Under the pieces are notes generated by a model that saw only the letters and a list, made by a program, of their open reading frames with translations, was not told the DNA's origin and did no database searches. From Carya illinoinensis (Eukaryota; Streptophyta; Magnoliopsida; Fagales; Juglandaceae), in NCBI RefSeq assembly GCF_018687715.1, contig NC_056756.1:1178001-1242000 (forward strand): a DNA stretch of 64,000 nt. The letters run 5' to 3'. A program made the translations under genes and the position numbers. Below, in pieces: positions 36,950 through 47,695 of the stretch; the stretch's first letter is position 1; each line of letters opens with the position of its first letter.

Positions 36950-39335
36950 TAAATTAAAAAAGAGGTTGAAACGAAGAAAGATAGCGGAGGATGGGTGTAG
37001 GCATTCTATTAATGAGAAAAACGGCAGTTTGAAATGCATCAACCTAATACTTAATAGGTACGAAAGACTGGGCTAAAAGAGAGAGCCCAGTTTTGACAAT
37101 ATAGCGATGACGCTGTTTGATGCTATCATTTTGTGCATGAGAGTAAGGACAAGAAATTCTATGAGAAATACCTAGAGTTTGTAAAATAGCATGAAAGGGG
37201 CGGAATTCACCACCCCAGTCGAATTGAACAGCTATGATATTTTTTGAAAATGTATTCTTGACAAATTGAACAAAGTTGAGAAAGATTTTAGAAACATCCG
37301 ATTTGACATATAACGGAAAGATCCAAACATACTTTGTAAAATCATCAACAATAGAGAAATAAAACCTAAAACCATTGGAGGATAGCACAGGCACAGGTCC
37401 CCACACATCTAAAAATAACAATTGAAATGGAAATTGAGATTGAGAGGGTGATGATGGATGAGGAAGAGCATGAGACTTGGCTTGAAGACATGTAGAGCAG
37501 GGTGATGAAGTTGACACAGATGTGCCTGGAAGATTGTGATGTCTTATGGTAAAGGAGGTGATTCGAGGGGAGGGATGACCAAGACGAGCATGCCATGTAG
37601 AAGATGAGGTCCGTTTGCCAATGAAAGCATGTTGTGAAGGAAGATTGGCATTCTTAACATCAATTGGAAGAACATACAAGCCATTTTTAACGGGGCCCTG
37701 AAGCAGTACTTCCTGGGAATGCAAATCCTACACAAAAAAAACTAGAAGAGTTAAATTCAAAGAAAACAGAATTATCTAAATAAAATTGTCTGACGGATAA
37801 TAAATTTCAAGAAATTAAAGGAACATGGAGTAATTGACGGAGAAGAAAATTGCCAGAGGGTGTGGGAAGTAAGCCTGAGCCAGTGTTTTGTATAGCAAGG
37901 GACAATCCATCGCCAATAGTTACTTGATTTGGACCTTGATAAGTAGATGATTCCAGATTAAGTTTGGAAAAATCAGATGTGAAGTGAGTGGAAGCAGCCG
38001 TATTTGGAAACCAAGATGTGGAGGAAGTGGAATTATTTGGAAAATTTGTGAAATTAGCCAAGAGAGAGGAGGGAGGAGGAGACTGATATGCATGATCAAA
38101 ATGATGATAACAGGAGACTACAGTGTGACCAATGAGATTACAGAGTTGACAGGTGGGGCGATTATTCAGAGAGGAGGAAAAGAAATTTGGGGGAGATGGA
38201 GAAATAATTCGACCACCTTGTCCATGCCGATAGCCAGGAACACGGCTTCGGTTAGGAGTGAAATTGTGGGGAGAAGAAGAGGGACCACGCGTAGTAGTGA
38301 AGTTAGCATTAAACGAATGATTGGAGAGGAGAGACTATGTTTGGTGTGCAAGGCGTGATTCATGGTTGACAAGAAAACTGTAAACTTGAGAAATGGAAAT
38401 TGGCTCGGTTCGTGTAGTGATTGAAGACACTACAGACTCGAAATCAGACCCAAGACCAGTTAAAAAATAAATGATGAATTCGGATTCTGGGAGAGGATGA
38501 CCGATAGCATTGAGTGATGCCGAGAGTGCTTTTGCCTTGTGAAAATAGGTGGAGACCGAATCGGATCCTTTTTTGAGGGTGGCAAGTTGGAATTTCGTGG
38601 TCATTAGATGGGCTGTGGATTGAGCAGAATAAAGGTTGTGAGGGTATCCTTGATTTGCTGAGAGGTCGGGCATTCAAGAATTTGAGAGAGAACATTTTCG
38701 ATAAGAGATGAATAAATTGCCAACATTATAAGTTGGTCTTGAGTGAGCCAGGAGAGGTAGTTCGGATTGGGAGCACCGTCGATGGAAGAGGGAGGTGCGG
38801 GGATAGAGTCATCGACATAACCAAACAATTGGTTGCCATAGAGGAAGGTAGTGATCTGGGCATGCCAGAGGAGATAATTTTCAGAAGAAAGTTTGATGGT
38901 GATGGATTGGGCGGCTAAGTTTGTGATGGAAGGATTCGGAGAGATAGACTTGGTTAGTGCTATGATGATCGGAAAAAGAGAAATGGATGGGTATTAGCCC
39001 TATGAGGCTCTCGATACCATGTTAAAAACAGAGTAGTGAAAGATGAAGCTCAGATGCTTGTAAAAATGCATCAGAGAAAGAGTGTATTCTGAATGAAGTG
39101 TTTCTTATTTTCCATACATCCTCAATACAATAGTGCTCATATTTATAACAGAAATCATTTACAAGAGAATAATTCTAAAGGATTCTTCTATTATTCCGTA
39201 TGAGGTGCAGAGGTGGTTATGATATTTTGTTGAGAGCAACCAGCAGAGAAGGCATTCTGTTGAGGGCATGCAGTAGACGTGACCCGTGAAGTCACTGAGG
39301 TGTGTTCTTCTACAGCAAGTGTACATGCTCTAATA
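36950..39335 (-). mobile_element. 3'-truncated copia element inside cyclase copy A
   Basis: On the minus strand: a 5' LTR (39019-39335), a Met-tRNA primer-binding site (TGGTATCGAGAG), gag (38.9-38.2 kb, with a region ending SFLVNHESRLAHQT), protease-like WFPNTAAS near 38.0 kb (Asn where the catalytic Asp is expected), pre-integrase WHARLGHPSPR, and part of the integrase core (LLFLDVWGPVPVL). The sequence stops at 36950 in the later integrase region; RT, RNase H and the 3' LTR are missing. The right unit lacks the insertion, so it came after the duplication. Confidence 0.88.
39019..39335 (-). repeat. 5' LTR of the truncated copia element
   Basis: About 317 bp, ending TTTTTAACA next to the primer-binding site. 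By comparison with the empty site at 49980 (CAATTCAAAT against CAGTTCAAAT here) the outer end is TATTAGAGC, again a TA start. Confidence 0.75.
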
Positions 39336-41026
39336 CAGTTCAAATAATCTAAACTCACCCCAACGCCATAAGGATTTCAATGCATTCTCTATGCACTCAT
39401 TGCGTCTCTAGAATAATTATTTCATAGGATATTAAAATCATTACAAGATTAGATTGACCTTGCACGGGAATGTACGTGTATGTAGGGTGTAGCTCGATGA
39501 TCGGTGGATTCCAATAAAAGTGCTGATCGGCAACCGACATAGCCGTGAATGATCGAATTATGTCTTGATAATTATTGCATTATCACCCATGAAAAGTTAT
39601 TGATGCAATGATATCTATGCTAAATAACTAATTTCCTTTTAGACAGTGATAGGGTTACTATTCTATTACTATTTATTTACTACTCAAGTGTAATTTAAAT
39701 TTTTTTATTTTTATTTTATTTTTTAAAGTATTTTTTTAACATCTTTAATCATTAAAAAAATTAAAATATATATATAATTTTATTAATACTCACTCCCTTA
39801 ATTATTAAATAAAATTAAAAATTAAAAAAATTAAAAAATTAAAAAAAAGTAGTAGATAAATAGTTATAAAATAGTAACTCTATCATTTTCCTTTCCTTTT
39901 TAGACTATACATGCGAAATCATCAATTGAAAATGATTAATTTACCAATATAGAAATTCCACGAAACATACTAACTTTCCGGTCGGTATTTAATGTTCTGA
40001 AAAGGACACGCCGTACTCCTCTGGGAATATTCAAAAACTTCATAACTTCAGCTGTAATTAGGAGTAGAATTGATGATCATGGCCTAGGAATTAAAATTAG
40101 ACATGAGCATGTTCTGAAATTTTGAAAACAGCTAGCATGCATGCATCCCCCCCTAGCCTTCTCCACATCACGAAAGAGAAAGGGAGGAAAAGGGGGGCTT
40201 ATTATCATTTATATGGACTAAGAATGATGAGGGAAGCTAATCAAGGGGCCGGGAAAAGAACTCATTGTCACTGCAGAGACATAATCAGTTCGATCGTTTA
40301 CCTGTAATGTTCTTGTCCATTGGAATATCAACTAATAACGCCGGACCTGTTGAAACAAAAGAAAAATATATTATTATTCATGTCAGTAGCTCATTAAGAC
40401 ACCACAAAGTACTATTTAATATATTGATTTATAAATGACCTCATTTCGTGGTCACAAAGTAAAGAATACGTGTCTTCAACTTGTTACAACCAAAATTACC
40501 ATATAGTCTGCATAATCACTAAAAATTTCCTATGTAGACTGTAGAGTCATAAAGTGTGATTCAATGTATGGAAGCTCAGAATTCAATAAATCTACATTGA
40601 AATAAACTATTGTACGTAGTACTCTGTAACCAAGCCAGTGCTACGTCTATGCATGTGGTCCTTGGGCGTGTTAAATTTGAAGATGATGTGTCTCTTTTAC
40701 TAAACTCCTTTTTCCCACTAAAATTAATTTCTAAGCCAAGTGGTGTTCTTTTTAGGCTTCAAGCTAAGGTCCTTTTATAGGTCAGAAGAAAAGGGCAAGA
40801 GGAGTTTTGTAACAAGTTTTCAGGGTCAGCCATGGCATCATGTCTGGCTTGGCAGACAAAGATTTGGGTATCTTTCCACAGGCTTCAAATGACCCAACCG
40901 GGCCCCGTTCATAATCAGCAAATATCTAAAAAAATAAATGGTTTATTATTTTAAACAGGATCCTGTGGCGTTAGGTGATTGTAAAACTAAAAACTAGGAA
41001 ATATGGTAAATATATATTAGCTTTAA

Positions 41027-41252
41027 GTTAGTCTGGGGTTTGGCTCAACTGGTGAAGAATTTGGGTTTAGGGGTATGCTCCTCTTATGTTCAAATCTCAT
41101 TTTATTGTAAACAATCTCTTGGAGCTATTGGATTTAAAGATTTTTTCATTAAATTATTCGAAATGTACTTACAAAAAATTCTTATTAAGGGCATGTGCAT
41201 TCTTGAAATTAGTTGGTACACCATTACTAAACACCCAATGTCAATAAAAAAA
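41027..41252 (+). mobile_element. tRNA-derived SINE
   Basis: An A-box-like TGGCTCAACTGGTGAAG and a B-box-like GTTCAAATC lie in the first 70 bp, followed by a SINE body ending CCAATGTCAATAAAAAA. Flanks ATATATATTAGCTTTA (about 41010) and ATATATATTAACTTTA (about 41253) form a target-site duplication of about 16 bp with one mismatch. It matches the SINE at 61880-62176. Confidence 0.78.
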
Positions 41253-42343
41253 ATATATATTAACTTTAGGTCTTTTTAAGCACAATAATACTTTCAGGCA
41301 AGATTGGAAACGAATTTTTATCCCATGCTGATGTCAGCACTAAAATAATACCATCCTTTTGATCTCTTTTTCTTAAATACTATTATTTGTCCAATTTTTG
41401 GGTTTACTATTGTCATGCATTTTACCATGCATGGCAGTACTAGTCAATCCACAAATTGAAATCAATAGTACTACAAAATGAATTTAATTGAATTTTTTTT
41501 TTAATTTTTGTGGTTGGCTGGTTTGCAAGGGCCAACAAAAAGAATCGGACCACTAGGGTATGAGGACCATTAATATTATTGCATGCATGCGATACTCTAA
41601 AGGGATAGGGCGGTCACCATTAATTACAGAGTCGGAGGATAGAGATGGTGCATGGTGGCATCGCATGCATCATAAAGTTTATTCTTACGTAATTTAAAGA
41701 TCAGCTTAATTGTAAACGATCTTTCTTTCTGGCTTTAGACCACGCCGGCCTGCACCCAAAATGTAGTGATACATTGGTCCACATACATCATCTATACATA
41801 GAGCTACAGAACCGGTGGCGTAGTACGTTCGTGTTCCTACTCCACCTCTGGAACTCTATGAATATGATGCTTCACAGTGTATAAATACGTACGTACTCAT
41901 GTAATGGGATACTGTTACCAAAAGTGTAGAATTTGATTTTCCTAAAATATTGCAGTGCGGATAATTCTCTCTCTATTGGGCTTTGTTAATTTGGTTTTTT
42001 TCTCTCGACTTGCTCAGCTTTTGAGCCGATGGCCTGGGATCTGTCAATTGCCCCCAAGTTCCTCGGCCCAAAGCTGCCCGAGGACCGAGTTTTTTCTTTT
42101 GTGGAGGCCATAACGGAACTACTACTCTGGAGTTTTGTCTATATGATCATCAAAATGACAACGTATGTGAGCTTAAGTCAAATCAAACAGATTAATTTAA
42201 AAAAAAAAATTGTATGATATATTGGTGATATCAAATGTTTTTATTGTATCCGCACCCGATTCACATCCATCGGAGAGATCAAAGCCTATCAGACCAGTCT
42301 ATCAAACCAATTCTTACGTTAATTCAAAGAATTTGGATGATGA

Positions 42344-42595
42344 TCAGCAGAAACAATGACAGAAATGATTTGGAGGTGGGCCTTTGAGAACCTTGCAGGC
42401 ACCTCCCTTATTGCAACTCATCTGGCAAAGTTGGTCGCATAGGTTGTCATCCTGCGATGGTAGGCACCTCCCAATGTGGTTGTCGTCGCAACACTTTAGC
42501 CCACCTGAATCGCTCTTAACCTGCTTCCTTTTTGAGCTACATATTACGACCACCATCATCATGAAAACCATCAAAACAGATCTCTCTTTCCCCAT
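42344..42595 (-). CDS. Secreted cysteine-rich (defensin-like) peptide, copy 2
   Basis: 83 residues with the same plan as the copy at 32.1 kb: a hydrophobic signal peptide (VFMMMVVVICSS), then ten conserved cysteines ending CHCFC. All differences from copy 1 avoid cysteines. Counting codons by eye, about 14 base changes alter an amino acid and about 2 are silent, with the changes mostly between signal peptide and C-terminus (for example HK to QM and KRCN to NLCD). The conserved GGACKVLKGPPPNH stretch is unchanged. Both copies look expressible. Function unknown; defensin-like assignment is by size, signal peptide and Cys content. Confidence 0.78.
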   Translation of the reverse strand: MGKERSVLMVFMMMVVVICSSKRKQVKSDSGGLKCCDDNHIGRCLPSQDDNLCDQLCQMSCNKGGACKVLKGPPPNHFCHCFC

Positions 42596-43249
42596 CTCAA
42601 TGAATTAGTTATAAATTCCTTACTTATTTCTTTGGGATTACCCACCGCTATAAATATTGGTATTTGTTTTTATTTTTGGTAAGATTATCTTTGGCATCAA
42701 TAGTCATCTCCTATATAGAAAGTTTGGGATTTTTTTTCCGTAATTCATTGCAATTCACTAATTATCCCACAATGAATCGATAAAATATGAAACATTCTGG
42801 TATGGACCCAGTCTTTTGAGAGGCCCTTGGACCTATGGTGAGGACGGCACAAGCAGGAAAAGATAATTATCATGACTGATTCGAGGCAGCCAAGCTTTCT
42901 GTGACACAAAATATTATATTCCTTCTTATTTCTTAAAATTATTTGTTTCCTTTTTATAGGAAGCCTTCTTACAATGGAAAATTAAATAAAATTAAACGAC
43001 TACAATTTTCCTGAAAAAATTACAACTAGGAAAGAAAATTTTGCATGATTCTTGAAATCTCTTATTTTCAACCTCTTGATTCCCTCAGACTTATTACCAT
43101 GTTGGGTCCGTATCACTTTCTTATATAGAAGAGTTAGTTTTTCGACTGTTTGACAGTGTGGATATTGATTAATCTCTTCATATTATATATAGCTACAACT
43201 AATCTAATGATTAGATTATATGGGATGCTTTGATAACATATTTCAACTA

Positions 43250-43430
43250 GAACTGTTTGGCTACACAAAATTTTCATCTCAAATATAAAATTCTCATATC
43301 ATCATTATAATTTTTTCAAATTCTCATACAAAATATAATAAACAATTTAATTTTTTTTTATTTTTTCAAATCTCAAAATAATAATAATATTTAATCTTAA
43401 AACTCAAAATTCTCATATGAAAATTCTCAT
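43250..43430. mobile_element. AT-rich insertion present only in the right unit
   Basis: GAACTGTTTGGCTACACAAA to AAATTCTCAT, rich in TTCTCATAT repeats, interrupts a stretch that is continuous in the left unit near 33050. A MITE is likely; the ends are not sharp. Confidence 0.45.
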
Positions 43431-43589
43431 TTATTAATAATTACATCTTTAATTCTTAATTAGAAAAATATTTTCTAAGCTGGTAGTAAAATCATTAATT
43501 TTTCCATAAAATTATGTATTTGACCGAGCAATATAACCACGAGTACATAGACCCACCATGCTTGTAAATTGGTGGGCATTTTGATCAAG

Positions 43590-43757
43590 AGTTTTGCTAC
43601 GTATAAGTAAAGTCGCATACCAATCTACGTATCAATACTGATTCTTTTATATTCAAAATTTAAATTAACATTATTTTTAATAAAATCTACTTTTTGACCA
43701 TTACATTAGATTGATGCACATATTAATACGTAATTGTGCTTACAATTAGATTTTTCC
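43590..43757 (+). mobile_element. MITE, family 1, copy 3
   Basis: GTTTTGCTACGTATAAGTAA at the left and a GTGCTTACAATTAGATTTTTC end, with the shared core CTTTTTGACCA. Right unit only. Confidence 0.7.
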
Positions 43758-43783
43758 GTAAATATACATATACATATACATAC

Positions 43784-43814
<31 letters not shown>

Positions 43815-43823
43815 ATAATTTTA

Positions 43824-43994
43824 AGAGTTTTGTTACATACAAGTACAGTCGCGCACTAATCTATGTACCAATACTGATTTATTCATACTTAAAATTTAAA
43901 TTAACACTGTTTTTAATAAAATCTACTTTTTGATCAATCACATCACATTAGTACACAGATTAGTATACAATTATATTTGCAATTATATTTTTCT
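43824..43994 (+). mobile_element. MITE, family 1, copy 4
   Basis: GTTTTGTTACATACAAGTAC at the left, core ACTGATTTATTCATACTTAA, and inverted end ATTTGCAATTATATTTTTC. It lies only 66 bp after copy 3, separated by TA and GA microsatellites. Confidence 0.72.
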
Positions 43995-44167
43995 TAATTT
44001 TAATGAAAACTTTCATTTCAAAACAAGTTTCAAAAAGTACAAGTAGATTGTAAAAACTGTATGATCTAGATTCATGGCGTATGCATAAGATGATCGATCG
44101 ATCACTAGCTAGCTGCTAGCTAACGTTTTGTGTTAAACTTAAGACATGTATGGATTAGCAAGTCTTT

Positions 44168-44375
44168 AGGCTCTGTTTAGTTTTACAATTCAGATAAGAA
44201 GAAATATTTTGTTAAAAGTTAAATAAAATATTATTATAATATATTTTTTTAATATTAATTTTATTTTAAGATTTAAAAAAAATTAAATTTTTTATTATAT
44301 TTTATATTAAAATTTTAAAAAAATTATAATGATAAAATAAAATAAAATAATTTAAATTTAGATAAACAAATAGGA
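44168..44375. mobile_element. AT-rich MITE in the right unit
   Basis: GGCTCTGTTTAGTTTTACAA to ATAAACAAATAGGACTTTG is absent from the left unit at the matching site (33690). The CTCTGTTTAG start and AAACAAATAG end are imperfect inverted repeats, related to the GTTTGGATA-type element at 21.2 kb. Confidence 0.55.
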
Positions 44376-44549
44376 CTTTGAGGTCACCATCCTATAAGCT
44401 CTCGTTTTGTAGGAAGAAAATGAATTAGCCGCGGCACTCTGTTTTTCATTGCTAGCTAGCTAGTAGTAGCTTCACGTGACGATAATGAATACCTATATAT
44501 ATTCATGATAAGTTGTACAAATCCGGTCTAGCCTTGTATAATAATTTTA

Positions 44550-44722
44550 ATTGAGAAATGATATATACACAATATATTTTATAACAATTTACATGATAAA
44601 TGTTGTAAAATAAAGAATGTTTTTGTAAAATGATGTTAATTTTATAAGGTAGTTTACAAAAATACTCCTTTTAAATATTATTGCATAAAATATTGTAAGA
44701 TATGATGTGTTTTCCATTTTAA
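44550..44722. mobile_element. Short inverted-repeat MITE in the right unit
   Basis: ATATACACAATATATTTTAT near the left and ATATTGTAAGATATGATGTG near the right are imperfect complements. The left unit reads straight across the site (near 33865), so this is a clean presence/absence pair. Confidence 0.58.
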
Positions 44723-46758
44723 TTTATAAGCACACGTACTTGTACTCAAATATTTATCATCAAGTAGTGAAGGGGATAAAATATTTTAGTCTAGGTAAAC
44801 TAGGCCCAACCCACCAAAGGACTATTAGTAGAAGACAAATGAATAAATAGAAATGAGAGATAATGAGGAGATAAGGAAAATGAAGATGTCATGCAAAAGA
44901 GAAGGGAATGAAAATAAAGAAAATGGAGAGAAAATAGAAGGTCAGACATACAAGAAAAATGTTGACAATTATCATCACTCTTCAAGGACAAGCAAAAAGA
45001 GGGATTAGATAATAAAAAACGGCTAGACAACTCCAAAGAGACTTTCTTTAGCTTTTTCGACTTTATAACCAAGGTCTCAGGAAAACATACTTCTTTCAAC
45101 AAATAGATTTTAGATCTCTATTATATAGTGAGGTTGAGTGACCATGAGAAACCGTAAAATGATCATGTCATAGTGGATTTTTCCAACCCAAATTCCCGTA
45201 GACATAGGCATTATGTTAAATCACGTATATGTGTGTCTCTCTTTCTTTATTTAATTTGAACTTATTTTCTATTCTCTATCATATATGTACGCATGGCCAC
45301 ACTAAATTACGGCCGGGTTCCAATCCACACCAATCGAAGCATAAATTGTCACAACTGATCAAGAATAATGACTCTTTATCTCTTTCTAGACTGTTATGTA
45401 ATTTTTTATCGTAATACATAACCAATCATAAAAATGGATAGATTTAAAAAAATCATCTCAACATATGAATAGTATTGACGGGGTGCGTGATCTTAACTCT
45501 ACTCAACATCTCTGATAATTCTTAATTTTTGAACAAATCTCGACTGAAGGTACGCTTAATTAATTTGCTTGTTATTGATATCGATATTTAGATTTTTAAT
45601 TGGGGATCATCAAACAACCCAATAACAAAAAACGTACGCTAAGAATACAACCCCACCTCGGATCTCTTTATATGATAATATATTAGATCAACATTTTTAT
45701 ATTTTACAGCAACTGATTCATAGAAAATTTATTTGATCATAGCTCCGGAGCATTTAAAGCTGGAAAAGTCGAACAAAAGCTTTATCATGTTGGTCACGTA
45801 TAGCTAGCTAGTACGTGAATAGCTAGACATCCACACTTACATATATATATATATATACTAGTATTGAAGCAACATGCAAAATGAATGTTGGCCTAGTTCG
45901 GTGAAAAAAATATTTTTAAAAGAATAATATATTTGCAGGTGATCATAGTTAAATAGAGTACAATCTCCCTTAAGAATTTGAAAATTAGGATTTTGTTTAG
46001 AGGGAACCAGACGCTTTGAGCTGGTTAAACCATAGCTGCAACGCAATGTGACAAACACTTGTGCTTTGGGATGAGCCGAAGAGAATATACAGAGTGAAGT
46101 TGATGTAAGATAAGAAGTAAAGTAGTGAATTTGAGAAACTTGAAACCTATCAGTAAATCGAAGCGGCAGATTTGGAGCAAAATCCAGGAAAGAGTGCTCA
46201 AAATGCAAACCCATGAGATTTTCCCAGGTTGGAGAGAGAGAGAGAGATGAGAATAAATTTGAAAATAAGAGATAGGAGATTTTAGCAACAGACAACAGTA
46301 ATGTTTTTGTTTTAGTTGATGTTCAGATCTATATTATAAAAACTTTCCGTTTGATCGAGAATGAAAACTCAACTCAAGCGAGAGATGTAGCTCGCGGAGG
46401 AGATTAGTTAATATGCTTCGGTAAAGATTGAAAACCCATGATGTGAAAATCTGCGTGCTAAAAAAATCTGGGTAGAATTTTTTTTTCTTGAATATTTACC
46501 GTGCGAAAATGATTTGGAGAAGATGAACGGGTTGACCAAAATCTGTTATAGTTCTTTCTTCCCATCATCTGTTTTTTCTTCCTTCTTTTGTTTTTAATAT
46601 ATTTTTAATATAATATAACTGCTGATGTCAGAGAGTGCGCAAGGGTGCACCAATTTGTCTGTACGTAGCAGCGCTGACTGACGTAACTGATAAAACATGC
46701 ACTGGGCAGGGATGTACTGACACAGTTGGAAATTATTTGTTGTCATATATAAATGGAA

Positions 46759-46928
46759 GAGTTGTAATATATATAATTACATTCGCGTATTAATTTGTGT
46801 ATTAATATTGATTAATTTATATTTAAAATTTAAAATAATATTATTTTTAATAAAATTTATTTTTTGACTAATCACATCACATTAGTACACAGATTAGTAC
46901 ATAATTATGCTTACAACTATATTTTTCT
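46759..46928 (+). mobile_element. MITE, family 1, copy 5
   Basis: GTTGTAATATATATAATTAC at the left, core TTTATTTTTTGACTAATCAC, end GCTTACAACTATATTTTTC. More diverged than copies 2 and 4. Confidence 0.65.
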
Positions 46929-46939
46929 TAAATGGAATG

Positions 46940-47108
46940 AAAAAATATAGTTATAAGTACAATTGTGTACTAATTTGTGTACTAATATGATGTGATTAAT
47001 CAAAAAATAAATTTTATTAAAAATAATATTAATTTAAATTTTAAGTATGAATAAATCAATATTAATGTATAGATTAATATGTAACTGTGCTTATATATAT
47101 AGTAAAAC
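46940..47108 (-). mobile_element. MITE, family 1, copy 6 (inverted)
   Basis: The same unit in reverse: AAAAAATATAGTTATAAGTA at the left, GTGATTAATCAAAAAATAAA in the core, and TGCTTATATATATAGTAAAAC at the right. It is only 11 bp from copy 5, making a long inverted repeat. Confidence 0.68.
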
Positions 47109-47695
47109 TCAAATGGAATAGACTACACAAATAAAAACAATTAAGTGAAAACTGATTTAGACTGCCACCGACAAAAATATTTATAGGATAAACAAGACTC
47201 TTGCACGGACAGTTTGCACGAAAGTTGAAGAAAAAAATAAATACGAAACAAAATTAGAATGTACTGTTTATTACAGTAACTAACTGTGCCATATATACTT
47301 ATTATTATAGAAAAATATATATATTAAAAGAAACTTTATAATTAACGTACGTATAATCATGTTGCTGTTTCCTGTAAATATTACCGAGGCACAAGTATAC
47401 TTGTCTCTAGACTAATCTTGTTCCACTCGATCGATATATACTTCCTGGAGCCAATGATCTTGTTCCACTCGATCGATATATACTTCCTGGAGCCAATGCT
47501 GTTTCCTGTAACAATTTAACCAACATCCATGAGTTTACCACTAAAACTGACGAGCTGGAAGCTGCTCGCAGGTTTCGCGTTGAACGGGCCGGAAGATGAT
47601 CAACATATATATATATATATATATGTATACACACACACATAGTAGGATCGATATGTAGCTGTACTTTCGGTGATAGAAAACTTACAACAAGATTA

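Larger units (their letters stand above)
35653..40346 (-). pseudogene. Cyclase-family gene copy A, exon-1-less and decayed
   Basis: Recognisable pieces, minus strand: exon 2 at 40302-40346 (GPALLVDIP), exon 3 at 39979-40051 ([11 protein letters not shown] type), the right part of exon 5 at 36648 to about 36706 ([13 protein letters not shown]), and exon 6 at 35653-35778 ([17 protein letters not shown]). Faults: exon 1 with the signal peptide and metal-binding motif is absent because the duplication breakpoint lies in intron 1; the donor after exon 3 reads GA instead of GT; exon 4 is removed by a deletion of about 0.9 kb; exon 5 lost its 5' end; and a truncated copia lies between exons 3 and 5. 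Exons 2, 3 and 6 keep the lengths of the intact copies (45, 73, 126). It cannot make the enzyme. Confidence 0.93.
30333..40469. repeat. Tandem duplication, left unit
   Basis: This segment aligns end to end by eye with 40470-50886, starting at TGTCTTCAACTTGTT and ending at GTAAAGAATAC. Both units carry, in the same order and orientation, a SINE, a Cys-rich peptide gene and a cyclase gene. Unit-specific transposons interrupt the alignment. The right breakpoint falls inside intron 1 of the cyclase gene. Confidence 0.9.
45860..47320. mobile_element. Composite insertion of about 1.45 kb in the right unit
   Basis: The left unit passes from ACATATATATG to AAGGAAACT directly (35335-35360), whereas here about 1.45 kb intervenes. 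It holds a 145-codon minus-strand frame (45858-46295) of no family I recognise and two adjacent family-1 MITEs in opposite orientation. The nature of the carrier insertion is unknown. Confidence 0.5.
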
